Source: Paraspadella gotoi (taxonomy: Eukaryota; Chaetognatha). Taken from it: a stretch of 64,000 nt of DNA. Location of the stretch: positions 811,554 through 875,553 of the forward strand of contig CM119266.1 in the NCBI GenBank assembly GCA_051294375.1, written 5' to 3'. The first letter of the stretch is position 1, and each line of letters begins with the position of its first letter. This document shows, one piece after another, positions 24,884 through 38,355 of the stretch. The position numbers and the translations under genes were made by a program. Under the pieces are notes generated by a model. That model was given only the letters and a program-made list of their open reading frames with translations. It made no database searches and was not told the origin of the DNA.

Positions 24884-27851
24884 ATAACAAAACGTTGGTC
24901 AGAAAATAGTTCACTTTTGAAATACTAAATATTGTATAGCCTAAGGAATTAGTGGATAAAACGGTCCAAAACAAATCGTCTCTTTAAGCAGAGGATTAAA
25001 AAAATCAATAAAAGATTATTTTTTTTAAGAGTCAAACTGATTCATATGACGGTAAAACTAAATCGTGTGATAACATTTAAAAAAACAAGGAACGGCTATT
25101 CCAAGGTATTGCGCCGCATTACTTTTCTTTTTACTTATCATGTCATTTATTCCTTATAGTTTATAAGATTACTTTAAAAACAAAAGGCGGCGCCAGTAGT
25201 CGCTTAGATTTGATTTTTAACAAATGAGCAACAAACTATAGGCAAATTATAAGCGTTTTTAATGTAAGTGGGACAGACCAATGGACAGATATACCGACGG
25301 ACCGACCGACCAAAAAGTGACTTATAGAGAAATTGTTGGAGAAATTAATTTATTCCCTTTTTATCAAAGTTTTAATTTACTTATGTTTTCGTGGGTTTTT
25401 CAAAAAAAAATATTGAAATGACATAATATGTTTCTAATTTCTTTGAAAAATATAAATTTAACAAATGAAGAATTTCAACAAAATACATATTTAAGGAAAT
25501 GCCACTTAAGTTTTTTTTAAGGCCCACAACCCGATTTTTACCCGGATATTTTCGGACATTTTCGTGAGCAGTGAATTTTATTCTTTCTTATTTAAAATAA
25601 TTTTATCGATGACTTCTTCCGATTCATAGTTTTAAAAGTAGTCAAGTGTCGTAGATCATCGCTTTAACCGAAACCCGGAAATCGACAATTCACCAAGTTT
25701 CCATTGTTGTTCAAAATCGAATACAAATCCCGTTTCTACATAATTTTAAACACCCACCAGTTCTAAGGAATATGGATCGGGTGCGCTATTTAATATTACG
25801 TAACCCCAATAGTTTTTTTTCATTATTGACTGCGCGAAAGCTAATTTCTTTTATAGCCAAAATGTGAGTTTTACAAGGAAACGTTTCATTTTTACTTTCC
25901 CGTGTGTGGTCTATTGTTTTCATTAAAAAAAGAATACAATTACGCTCCAAATTAAAAGTGATACAATCAATACCTCTATTTATATTAAACCAAGATAAAA
26001 ATCAAATCATCTTGAGATGCCTGTACTTTTCATATTCCGATCTTAATTTGTCACTCAGTGTTCTTTTGACGTATAACGATAAATACACTGTTTGTACCCC
26101 TCAATATGTTTTTTTCTTTTTTTTTCTTTGCAGGTTAGAAAAACCGCCAAACTTGACAATATTATCAGTCCACAAGAAATGAAATTAATTAACGTAATAA
26201 GCTTCAGGAAGAAATTTTTTCGTTAAAATAATATAATTGATGCAAGAATGATTGTGCGAAATTCGGAGGTTGAAAGATACAAGGTATGAGATTTGAGATA
26301 TGAGATCGTAGGACCGTAGGGCAATAGACGAGTCTACTGACTTGACAGGGATTCAATTCTTGAACTTTTAAGGACGGAGTCAAGGATTTTGCTCCAGCTT
26401 TGGATATTAAAACCAAAATTCTTTGTTTGGTTAATTCAAATAAAACCAATTTTAAAACAGTAACATATTTCTCGATTTTTTTGTTAGTTTTTTTGGTTGT
26501 TGTTGTCGTTGTCTTTACTGCATTTTTCAGCACAAGTTTCGTTCCGCGCATTCGTTAAGAAAAAAATTTTTCCGCTGCTGACAGAATTAAAAATAAGACC
26601 GAATCAAAACAGACGGCCACGTGTGCATGCCCTACGTGCGGATTCCCGCGTGTTAATATTTTTTATTGGCGCGCGCGCGCGCTGCATCAGCATGAAACGA
26701 CGCCGGCGACGCAGGGTCCAGCGCCAGACGACGACGACAATTCGGACGACGACGACCTCGGATGCACAGATAGAAACGAAATATTGAAAAATTTGCAATT
26801 TTTATCATGAAAAGAAAATTTTCCTTTTTACCTTTTTCGAAAAATTATGATTTTTTTTACGGTCGACATCCCCTTTTGCGATTTTGTGGAAGTAAAAAAG
26901 ATGACTTTTATTATGAACGAATATAATATAATACCAATTTCATATGATATAAGATAATTTATGTCACTATGTTACTAAGAATTTTCTATCCCTCTGTCTT
27001 GCACTGAGAGCTTCTTCCATGTATATTGTATAGAGACTTAGAGACTAGAGAGTATACTCTCTCTGGCTCTCAATTTTGTAAAAGGACTTTTTCCTTGTTT
27101 TTTATTTTTATTTATCTAACTGTTTTTATCATGTCGAGGGGGGGATTTATAAAAAAAATTGGCTCCCAAGTTTGTGAGTTTGTAAGGGATTTTTCCCCGG
27201 GGAATGTGACTGGCAGAGTGAGCGAGTGAGAGAAGCTGTGAGCTGGTCTCTGAAGAAAACTGATCGCCATCACCGAGTTTCAAAATAAATGCTTACTTTC
27301 CTTAGCTTTTTAGCTTCGATAATAAAAGTTAAATTTCTACAACATATCTGATATTTAAACATCCACGTTACCGGTCGCTTAATTAATTATTCACTTAGGA
27401 TATCACTGAGCTGAGATTGACCTCGAATGAGACGAGTTCCTAATTAATTTGGGCGAAAGGTTTTCCGGCCTCGCGTCCAAGGTCAGGCGTCCAAGGCCAA
27501 TAGAATCTCGTGTCACGATTTTATTCTCTCTCTTTGTTCTTCAGAGTCACGCCATTCGAATCTCCCCAATCGACGCGACATCTTTCGGCTTCGAAATTTA
27601 ACGGGAAAAAATATAAAAACAAAATATAAATAAAAAAAATTAACAAGATGAATCGATAATAAGAGATTTCGAAATCAATTAAATCTAGGGCTTCCGCTTC
27701 GCAACTTCCAGGATTTTCTTTCCCTTTTTTTCTGCTTATTTTCAGCACTCAGCACTGTTTCTAAATTTTTGATACTTCCCACCGTTACCACCCATCCGCC
27801 TCAAGCCAGCTTTTCACACTCATTCCACTCTCATCAACCGAAAACGAGAAA
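24884..27851. other. Spacer with possible unassigned exons
   Basis: Mostly AT-rich, holding repeat family C and a GC dinucleotide run at about 26670-26684. Two stretches look like exons on the plus strand. 26134-26193 lies between TTTGCAG and GTAATA and in one frame reads V-R-K-T-A-K-L-D-N-I-I. 26690-26810, after CATCAG, reads as an acidic tail with D-D-D-D-N-S-D-D-D-D and then a stop. Neither has a recognised homologue. 27000-27850 probably includes the promoter and 5' UTR of the flotillin-like gene. Confidence 0.3.
25138..25330 (+). repeat. Dispersed repeat, family C (copy 1)
   Basis: About 190 bases recurring inverted at 63595-63775. Shared blocks in order are CATTTATTCCTTATAGTTT, GGCGGCGCCAGTAGTCGC, AACAAATGAGCAAC, ACTATAGGCAAAT, GGGACAGACCAATGGACAGA and a GACCGACCG end. 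It has no coding capacity. A short non-autonomous transposable element is likely. Confidence 0.75.
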
Positions 27852-29595
27852 ATGGTTGGCTTTCACGTTTGCGGCCCCAACGAAGCGTTGGTGGTGACGG
27901 GGTGCTGTTACCAGGCGCAGCCGCACGTCGTCATCGGCAGGTGATTTTTTTTCTAAATTAACAAACAAACAAAAGAACAACACATTGACCGTGAAAAGCG
28001 AGACTTCTTTCTCTGCTTTCTTGTAGCATTCTACTTAAATTTAAAATATGATGCTGCGAAGATCACGTCGTAACACAACTTACAATTATTATTTTGTAAT
28101 GGCGTCTTCAACATGAAAATTTTATTAATACATAAATCGTACTACCCTCTCCAAATTGTCAGTTGGACTTTCGTTTGGCCGGGAATTCAAAACATCCAAA
28201 GTCTTCCGCTGACGACGATGTCCATTCCTCTGTCGACGGAGCAGGGGATCACCAAACATGGCGTTGCCGTCTCCGTCAAAGGTTTTCATAATTTATGAAT
28301 TATGACATGATGACTTATGACATAATCAAGAAAAGGAAAATTCTCTCCGGATGCTAGTAGTTAGTAATTTATTTGATTTGGCGGGTTAATTTAATTTCAG
28401 GGACAGTTAACATCAAGATCGACAGCAGTCACAAAGAACTGCTGACGTTGGCCACTCAACTGTTTCTGGGAAAAACCGAGACAGAAATCTCCGACAAGAT
28501 AAAAGACACTCTGGAAGCGCTGCAGCGAAGTACGATTTCCCATCTCACAGGTAAATAACATGCACATTAATTATTGAGCGAAACTAAATCAAATGAATTC
28601 CAAATGTTCCACAGAAGTTTATGCCCAACATAGCATCAAGCGATTGTTTGCTCGTGTTTAATAATATAATACAATTTTCAGTCGAGGAACTCATATCGGA
28701 CCGAGAGAAATTGCAAAACACTGCCTTCGAGATCATGGTGGAAGAGATGGCCAAGATGGGGCTGACTCTCGTTTCATACTCCGTGAAGGATGTTAAAGAT
28801 TGCAGGTCAGTAATGATGACGCTTTCAGCTGTGATTTATATCACTTTACAATTAGTTCTTTAAACGTCATAAAAAAATCTATAATGGGAGATACTGTGCT
28901 GGAACAAAAAAATATATTTCGACATATATTTTCTATGTCAACACTGGTAAAGAAATAACAAAATTTTTTTTTGAAAAAAAACATGAAAATTTTTCAAAAA
29001 AACTTAATTTTGATTTTTCTTAAACTTCTCAGATTGCAAGTTTACTGCAATCTAACGTCCGCTTTGAAAAAGTCTCCGCTGAAAAACTCTCTTGCGTTCA
29101 GGTACCATGTATTCCTTATAATATTAATAATATCAATAAAAATACGATTGAAGAGAAAGATTATCATTACGAAATCACTTAACCCCGGAAAAAATCCTAA
29201 TGGAGATCAACAACTTCATGTTATAAACTAGGAAAGCGGCAGACGCCGACCGAAGTATCCCGGAGGACGACGAGAAAAGCGAAGACAAAGAATTGAAACC
29301 GAGCGCGGTCGACGCCGCCGACAATGCCGTCGCCGTCGATGAAACCAGCGAAGTCAAAATTACGGTCACTGTGGACGAGGTAGACGTATCCGTCACCGAA
29401 GACAAGCTGGAGAACCTCGACAGCGGCGGCGGCGACGACGGGGGCGGCGACATCGCCGTCGATCCTCCCACCTTGACGGAACCAAGGGCTGAAGCGTCGA
29501 CGACAAAAGACGACGAGAAAGTCAAAACTCCGCCAGCCACAGTCGATGCCAAAGAAACCGACGCCGACTCCCGAGAAGATGATCCAAACAATTAA
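27852..29595 (+). CDS. Flotillin-like SPFH-domain protein with an acidic tail
   Basis: Six exons join in phase: 27852-27940, 28163-28281, 28401-28550, 28682-28805, 29033-29101, 29232-29595 (TAA). They give 304 residues, or 281 if the weakly supported fifth exon is skipped, which keeps frame. Residues 1-160 match flotillin-1: it begins with the conserved C-G-P-N-E-A-L-V-V, and carries W-P-G-I-Q-N-I-Q, G-I-T-K-H-G-V-A-V-S-V, F-L-G-K-T-E-T-E-I and G-L-T-L-V-S-Y-S-V-K-D. Flotillins are membrane-microdomain scaffolds bound to the inner leaflet. Human flotillin-1 has about 427 residues, with a long Ala/Glu-rich coiled coil for oligomerisation; here that part is missing and replaced by about 120 acidic, Asp/Thr/Val-rich residues. 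AATAAA at 30013-30018 could end the transcript. Paralogue or split gene remain possible. Confidence 0.88.
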
Positions 29596-31099
29596 CTTAG
29601 TTATTTATCTGTATTTATAGTCATTAGTCGCATTTCCAAGTTAACCGCGCATCTTTATTATTTTAAGTTGACTTAGATCGCATTCTGTCTTTCGTGATGA
29701 AGCTTCAGTGTTCGCAATTCTTAATTCTATCCAGCGGAGTGGCCTTACAAATGCGAGAAGACAATTATTATTTGCGTCCCACCCTCCCCCTTGTTCCCCA
29801 TGAATCTTCAATCACGTACGTTAATTTCTGATGTGTGAGTATAAAAGAACATGACTCGATCTTAAGTTTAAAGTAGAGAACGAAATCGCACGTGACTGGA
29901 AAAGCTCAGGACGCGATAAAAACAAAAAAATTTCTGATTATTAATGATTAATTTAAAAAAAATTAATTCAATCTCAGTTTTATAACATTATTGTAAATTA
30001 TTTGATTTAAAAAATAAAACCTTGGCATTCAAAACAAATTGTTTACAAATTTCGAATCTTTTTCTGAATGGCTATTTTTAGAAAGTAACTTCCTTCCCGC
30101 ATGAAATTCAAAGCTATTTTCGCAAATAATGATTGAAAATTGTTTTTTATAATTAATGTTGTTTTGCATGCAATCGATCTCGTCAAGTGCAAAAGAAATT
30201 GCTCAGTTTTTTAGAAGAAAAATAAAAAAGAAAAAAACTTTGAAATTCTATTTTTCTATTATCTATATATATGGATAATAACCGGATTACGATTTTAAGG
30301 ATTTCAATCTATATATCTATCTATATATCTATCTATAACAGTAACTCATGATGAAGATATTACAATTTTTTATTAAAGCATAAATAACTTAGCCGTGCGG
30401 TCGGCTGAGGTTTTGACATTCTAAGCCTAATACTATTAGTAATAGCAAGGACACTAACTTACAAAGGTTCGACGTACTAAGCCGTTACCGACCTCGGAAC
30501 TGGCCGCCACTGACTCTTCCCTGGCTTTTAAGCACGCGGGTCCCTTGGAGAAACCGCCGCTGCATCAGGAACGCCTCAGCCGCTGCACAAGAAAAAACAG
30601 CAGAATCTTGCTTTTTCAGCAGCAACAACGAAGCAGGATGTAAAGATAAAGTCTATAAATTTAAGCAAGCCGCGGCAGAGACGGTAAACAGCTTCTGCTT
30701 CGGAGAAGCGCGCTTCTTCTGCAGCTTTGCTAATAGAGTGAACGTCCGTCGCCGCAGGTCAGAGAAGAGAAAAACCCGCAGCAGCCACCACACTCAGCAG
30801 CGTCGGTAGTTCGTCCAGGCCGCGGCCGTCGAGTTCTCGCTCCCCACATTCTCGATATCAATTCGTTTTCATGATACTTTTGTACATATTTTCTTTTTAT
30901 TATGCAGTTTCAAAGCAACAAACACGCCAAACATGAGCTAGATTCGCCGTGTCAGACTCGCAACGCTCGAATAAAGGCTGTGACGGCGTGAAAACTATCA
31001 TAAAAACATCCGGTTTTCAAATGTCCTTGTCACGACTTGTACGTCGATTAGAGACGAGACGAAGGATATAACCATTACTTCCTCGTAAATTTGTCAGAA
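29596..31099. other. Spacer between flotillin-like gene and RS gene
   Basis: AT-rich 29596-30380 with TATC-type microsatellite at about 30308-30340, then a GC-richer block 30385-30850 that may hold a small minus-strand gene and/or the promoter of the RS gene. The 5' leader of the RS gene lies just before 31100. Confidence 0.45.
30485..30582 (-). CDS. Possible terminal exon of an unrecognised minus-strand gene
   Basis: After a good acceptor (TTTTTTCTTGTGCAG) one frame reads 31 residues beginning A-E-A-F-L-M-Q-R-R-F-L-Q-G and ending G-G-Q-F-R-G-R, then TAA. Upstream, a stretch at about 30690-30739 preceded by CTATTAG and followed by GTCTCT would join in phase and read K-A-A-E-E-A-R-F-S-E-A-E-A-V-Y. 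Its donor is weak. No family is recognised. The block may instead be untranslated leader or promoter of the plus-strand RS gene. Confidence 0.25.
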
Positions 31100-34000
31100 A
31101 TGATGGAAAAGTAAGTCAAATCGCCTTAATATTCTAATAATGTTACGTTAAATGACTTATTTCAATATTTTTACATTTATTCCCGCGTTTCTTTGGTTGG
31201 GTGATGTGGTATTGGGACCCATCCTAGTTATCAGAAAATTTTTTTAACAAGTTATCTATTTAATTGTGATATCTTACATAATCGGAGTTGTTACTTATAT
31301 ATAGTTTTACATACATACAGGGACTTCAACCTGGACCGATACGAAAAGATTTGAGTAAACTCGTAAACTCGTATATTATTTTTATGACATTTATTAGTTA
31401 TAAAACAACTTGACGTTTATGTTGACCTAAAAAATATTTAAATTTCCTCTCTAATTTTAACAGTTTTTAACAATTTAACAATTTTTAACGCTGATTGTGA
31501 AGTTATCTGATGTAAAAATTAAAAAAAATTGGTGAAAAAAAATCAGTTTGGTGATTATTTTTTTTTTTAATTCTCATGTAAAACCTAACTTATTTACTGT
31601 GGTAATAACGTTTTTTCGTATCACTCCAGATTGAAGTCCCTTTAAATTTAGGAAGGAAGTGATGAAGTAGAAAATGTGTACCTACATAGAAGTTAAAATG
31701 TAATTAGAACTAAGGTCGCCGCGACCCTTTTTCCTCAAATTGTCTTAATTTCTTATTTTCGACTTGATTAATGCAACGAGTTGCGTGTAGAGAAACCGAG
31801 ACGCGGGGTCCTGACTTCTCAGCGGCTTTTCCCTTCCCGAGTCGCTCGCGAGATCGAGGAGAAACGAAGACCGCGAGATAAGAGAGAGTGTATCCACTAT
31901 CCACTAGCCTGGCTAAGAAGAGAGAGAGAGATAGAAGGGCAGGGCTGAATCGAATCTCCTTCTCGACCGAGTTGGATTCGTGCGGAGGTTTTGAGAAAAA
32001 CAATCTTTTTCGCCGGACGACGGGTTAAATCTCGGCTCGATCGTATTCTATTGAAAAATCATACTTTTTAAAAGTCTCCCACCCTCGTTTAGAGGATAGT
32101 TTTCTCTTGAAAAAAAAAATGGTGAGTTTAAATAAATCCCCGGATAATTTCGTTGTTTACGAGAATTTCATTTTTTTCATTTTCGTGTCTGTTTTCTTTT
32201 TTAGACTTTATTTATCGAGTAAATTGAAATTGATTTTTTTTTTCGATTTCGAAGCGCGCGGTTTTAACAACGGGTGGTTTCAAGTTGTTATTAAAACTAC
32301 CGGTTTTCAGTATCTAATGTATTTTATTACGTATTTTATTACGTAATTTTTGAATTTAATATTTCTCATTTTTCGGAATTATCCGGCGTCCCCAGAGATT
32401 TACCGCAAATTCGGAAAAAAGTAACCAAACGCGGATCGTCCTCGTCAATTCATTTTCGAACTTCGACTTTTCAGTGACGACAGCGAATCCACGAACTCGC
32501 CGACAATGAAGGCCACACCCCATCCCAAAGACTCTCCGTCTTCCGGCGCCGACGTTGCCTCAGCGACGACGGAATCCTCCAACGACGCCTCCCCTAAGAA
32601 TCAGGATTCCCCCCAACGCCTCGTCGACAAGAAGAGAGGCTCGCTCACTCCGCCCCCGACCACCAGATCGAAGGGCGGCGTCGCAGCATCAGGTGAACAA
32701 GCCGAACTGATGTTATTCCAAAATGGGGAAGGGGGCTGCAATCGTATTTCAGTTAAGATAGGACGGTATAACTTTAAATTCTGAGAATTTTGAGCATTTT
32801 TTACTGCTCGGGTGGATTTGATAAGGTCTTAATTTTAAAACGGGTATAATTAAACGTGGCCAAATGTCTGCTCTTACCTTTGCAGTATAGCAAGCTTGCT
32901 CAATTTTCTTCTTTTTATATAGACGGTTATTCTTCTTGTTAAAAGACACTACAAATTTCAATGGTAATTATATAATGTTTTACCACCATTGTCATCCCTT
33001 TTATCATTATAAAATATACTAGCAGCAAAATTCTCTTACTGAATTTTGCCAACCAGGTATTGCTATAAGAATCAAGTTTATTACATAATTTTCTCATCCT
33101 CAATGTCACTTTTGTTTGTCATTATGTAGGAAGTGGTTCTTTCTATGTTGTATCAAACAACAGTGATGACTCATAATGTTATAGATTCTGTACCTGTTGC
33201 TCTACTTTTCTTCGAGTTTTTAGACCTCATTAAGGGGTATCAATAAATAAATAGCATCGTAGTGGTTAATTTAGACGTATAGCCAGCATCAAATTCAACA
33301 CTGAAACTATGCAGTGTTTTTTTTTATGAGCGCTGTCTTGACCAAGCAAAATCTAGCATTTGTAATTGTAAAAATTAAGAATATTTGCGTTTACGGAAAG
33401 ATTTGGAGGCTTGGTCAAGAATGGTGGCCTAATCGTGATAGAAATGTAATTTTGAAAAAAATAAAACGAGAATAACAAGGGCGTTCTTGGATTTACGTGC
33501 ACCTTAAACCCAATTCCTTCTACTTGGTCCTTCTCGTAAGCGTAAATGAAAGGAGAGTAAAAGAGTCAGTTTGAGGAATTTAGCTTTCTAACCTTTCGTC
33601 AGGATTTAAACCTTCCTATTTTGGCGGATTGTCTTCCTTTTTGGCTTTACGGTTGGTCTGTCGCTACCTAAACCGTATAGAATCCTGGCTTTCCGGAAAA
33701 TGCACCTTTCCTTCTTTCTATCGGCCCCCTTTATACCCCACTAGTTATTGTGTTTTAAATCACTAATTAAGTACCTATATATTGTTTATATTCAGTACGA
33801 AGTAAAATCTATCGACGGAAGTTATATTTTAACAAGGTAATTCTAGAATAGTTACTAAGCACTGCTCCATATTTACATTCTGTAACGGACGCATCACCGG
33901 TCAAAAAAGTTTTGGTAATTAAGAAGAAAATTATTTTTATCGAAAATTTGTAAGATTAATAGGATTGTAATTCTTGTCCTGATATAATGTTAAGTAATAA

Positions 34001-37000
34001 ACCAAAACGCCTCCACCAAATTTTGTTTTCAAGTCATTACAAAAAAAAGAATTGGTGATGGATTCTGGAGTTATTCGTATCAAAAATGTTACTAACTTCG
34101 TCGGTTTAAAAGTTATAAACTCTAATTTATAATGCTTTGAAAAATCCACTGTGTGTGTCCAATCAAAATAAAAATTAAAAGCGCTAATATTGTAAAATTT
34201 AAAATGAACAAACGTATAATTTTCTGCCAAATATTTCTTCAATATAGTTCTTGCATCCGTTCTTTTCTTTTTTGTCGTGAACCGCCAGTGCTATGCTCGT
34301 TCTTTATATACTTAAACGCTTTCATTAAAAAGAACAAGTATTTTACCATATTTCGTTTTGGCGTTGCATTAAAACAATTCGAAAAAGCAGTTCCTCGCTT
34401 CATATTTTTTTCCGTTTGTTTGTTTAATCTTTCTCTCTCTCTGACCCGTTTTTTTTTTCTTACTCTCGTTTCGCTATCTCACGTTGTCCCCTCTTGCCCC
34501 CCACGAAAAAAAACCCTATCTCTCGCTTCTCGCAGAAAATTTTGTGATAAAAGGTAACTCGAAGAAACAAGTAAGGCGTTTACAGGTAAAAAAGATAGGT
34601 TTTTTTTTTGAGCTTCTCATTTGGATTCAATTAGTTATTTTTTTTTCAAGGTTGTTTACAAGATGTTAATAAAATAAATTTTATAAAGCTATATTCGTTC
34701 TCGCTTTTATTTGATACGACGCGGGTCATCGTTTTTTTAACCACACCTCTTTTTAGTTAACTGGCATGAATCTTTTACCACTGACAAAAAACCTTTTAAA
34801 CAAAATACCTTTTGTCATGATTAAGTAGTTTATATTTACGAAAATAAAATAAAATTAAACAACGAAATCTAGTATTCAATCGCGTCTCCCTCTTACAAAA
34901 AGAGAGAGAAAACTTTTTTTCTTTTTGACGCAAAGGAGTGCCGACAAAACCTTAACAAAATCACCTCCGTTCCTCCGCAGGCTCGTCGAAAATTTCCTCG
35001 AAGAAGTCCGCCACATCCGGGGTCTTCGGCAAAGGCCTCGCCTTCGGCTTTCAAAAAAAGACTCCTAACATCGTGCAGCAGTCGTCCGTGTTCGCTCGCA
35101 CGCGTTCCCATGGCGGCCGGACCACTTCCGGCAGCGAGGGAGGCGCCACTTCCGCCTCACCGGCAGAGAAGGGTGGTGCCAAGGAAGGGTCGCTCGGCGC
35201 CGACAGCGATACGAAGGAAGGCGCCGAGGATTCCAAGGAAGGATCGCGAGAGGCGGAGGGGGAGGAGGTCAAGGAGGAGGAAGAGACGGCGAAAGGATCA
35301 GGCGACGCCGTCGCGGACGAAGAGGTCGTCCCTGCCGAAGTCAAGGACGAAGCCGAACCTCTAGAGCAGACGCAGCAGCCGTCGGCGCAGCGACCCAAGG
35401 AAGGATTCGTGAAAGTCGTAAGCCGCGACGGTTCTACGGAGTTGGAGTGGCCCGCCGAGATGATCGAACGCACCACCACCCAGCCTCACGTCGAGTTTAG
35501 CGTCAACCCGCTCTTCTTCAACTTCGGTAAGCTCGTCGTCGACTCCGGCTTGAAGACCAAATTGGACGAGTACGAAGTCAAGATCTCTCTCGAGGACGAC
35601 GAGAGGTTGTCCGACGACAAAGAGGACGCGGAGGCCAAGGTCAAAACGTCAGTCAGGTCGCGGAAAAAGGTTAAGGACAAACCCGACCCTCTCATCTCTG
35701 AGGACATAGACGGAGTTAAGATGGAAGAAGATCAGGAGGCGGACAAGGAGGAGGCGAAGAAGGAGGACGGCTACGAGGCTGAAGCCGAGGCGGACGGAGG
35801 AAAGAGGGAGATGGACGAGGAAGACGAAAAGGGGGAGAAGAAGAGGAGGAAGCGAAAGAAGAAAAAGAAGCACCGCCGAGAGCGAGAGGAGGTGGAGGAG
35901 GAAGAAAAGGAGGTGAAAGAGGCGAAAGAGGGCGAAGGGAAGAGGGAGAGAAAGAGGAAGGATCGGAAAAAGAAACGAGAAAGAAGTCGGAAGAAAGACT
36001 CGGAAAAGGAGAAGCCGGAGAAGGATGAGACGGAGGAGGTGGAGGGGAAGGAGGAGGAAAAAGAGGAGGAAGAAGACAGAGAGAAGATCGGCAAGGAAAA
36101 GAGGAAGAAGAAAAAGAAGCATCACAAAAAGTCGAAAAAGCGCGGGAAGCGAGACAAAGGGGGCGCGGCCAGCGACGAAGAACAGCGCCACGTGGTGGCC
36201 TCTGGACCCAAAGATTCGAAAAAAAGGCGCCGCAAGGAAGAACCACGTGAGATGGACGACGCCGCCGCCGCGGGAATTGACGGCGACGGCGCCGAAGAGT
36301 ACAAGGTTGTTCGTATCGAGAAAAAAACCGGCGCCAAGAGAAGCGCCCCGAACGATGACGTGGCCAGCGTCGAAGGCTCCAAGGACAAGGACGTCGGCGC
36401 CACCAAGCAGCGGAAGCGGAAAAAGTCGTCAGGCGCCGCCTCCGAATCCCAAACGGACGGCGCCACCGGGGAGACAAAGAAAGACAGAAAGGAGAAAAAG
36501 AGTCGCCGGGCGGAAGAGAACGTGGAAGAAGCCCCACCGCTGTCTCAAGGCGGTGTCGGTGGTGGCGAGAAAGCAGTCGGAGGCAGGAAACGCAGCGTGG
36601 GCGATAAGATCAACGGCGTCTCTCCCGGCCGCGCCGCGCCTTCCACCGCCGACCAACAGGGAGCCAAAGCTGACGGCGTCGGTCCATCTTCGGGCTCGTC
36701 AATTACCGGCGCCCAGGCTAAAGGCGGCGCCAAATCGACTCAGGATCACTCCAAGCCCGACGGGGTCATCGAGAAGCTCCAGCGGTTGAGCCGGATGTCC
36801 TTCAAGGAAGCCGGGGGCCGCGGGGCCGAGGCCGTCTCCAGACGAATTCTGGAGTCCAAGGCAATGAGCCGGGGCATGAATAACGCCGGGATGCAGGGCG
36901 CCGGAGGTCCCGGGGGTTTGGCCGGAAATATGGGCCCCGGTGGAGCCGGCGGACCCTTGGCTGCTGGAAGAGGGGGTCCTTCAGGCGGACCCGGCGGCGG

Positions 37001-38318
37001 TGGCGGCGGCGCCGGTTATCCGGACGACGGAAAGCAAGGACCGAGAGGTCGTCAGTACAGAAATCGAGGAGGACAGAATCCCGATCAAGGTGAGAAATAA
37101 GGGAGTGGCGCCTTTAAGTCATTTTATACTTTGTTTAATTAAAGACTCATTTCCCCTCCGATCAGGCCAAGGTCCGTCGGGCAGTCGAGGTCAAGGAGGC
37201 GGGCGCCCCGTCGAGGGCGACTCTGCCCGTCAGCATCACCGCGACCGGAGCTCGCGGTCTCCCTCCGGGTCGGACGAGAGCTACACCACCGAAGACGAGG
37301 ATCGGGGCCGTCGACGCAGACGACGACGATCTCGGTACGTATGTTGGATCTATTATTAGATTATTTATATTATTACAGCAATAATCTTCTCGCCAGAATT
37401 ATCCAATTTTTGGTTGGTTTTTTTTTCTTTTTTTTCCGTTTTTCAGTCGCTCCTCCCACCGTCGCCGATCCGAGTCAGACTACTCCGGCTCCTCTCGCTC
37501 TAGGAGTCGCTCCTACAGCTCCTACGACGACGAAGATTCCCGCTCCTCTAGATCGCGGTCGCACGGACGTCGTCGCTCCTATCGCTCATACTCGTCGTCT
37601 ACGGGGTCGGAGTATCACCGATCTCGGCGTCGGCATCGACGTGGTCGGAGATCCAGGTGAGTGTTTTCAGAGATCCCTGTTGGTGTTGGTTGAAAGAAAA
37701 AGGGAGTTGGGAGAGCGTATTCCATGATTGTAAAGAAAAACGACAAAAACCCCTTACCCCCTTACTAGTAGAATTTATTTTATTTATATTTAACTATTGT
37801 GACCATCACCATACCGTTTTCGTACAGATCCGAGGATTCGTACGAGAGCGACTACAGCCGGTCGCGATCTCGATCCGCCTCGAGACATTCGAGGCATCGT
37901 CGAAGTCGCCGTCGGAGAGGTCAGTCTAGTCGATCTTTGTCATCATATTCGTTCGATCAAATTACTCTTTCGTTTCGTTTCGTTTCGTTCCGTTCAGATC
38001 GTCACTCGTCTTATTCCTCCTACACGGATTATTCGACGTCTCGGTCGCGCACGCGCTCTCGCTCCCGATCGCCCCCGCCCACGCACCATCGCAGCGGAGG
38101 CCAGAATCCGCCCAACGCCGGCCCAGGCTCGGGTCGCGGAGGGCCGCAGGGTCGATATGGAGGTAAGGAATAAAGATGAGCTGTTCGAAGTCGAGCTGTC
38201 TCTCTCTCTTTTTTTTTCTCTCTTACATAGTATTACGAAGGAAATATGATTGACTTTTACATCTAAACCTCGACGACGATAATAATGATGACTTCGACTA
38301 AGTCCGATCTCTCACGCA

Positions 38319-38355
<37 letters not shown>

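Noticed and set aside
35649-36537. Long minus-strand frames opposite the RS gene's third exon
   Set aside because: They are shadows of the lysine/glutamate-rich coding sequence. The plus frame is supported by splice sites on both sides and by phase continuity over 17 exons.
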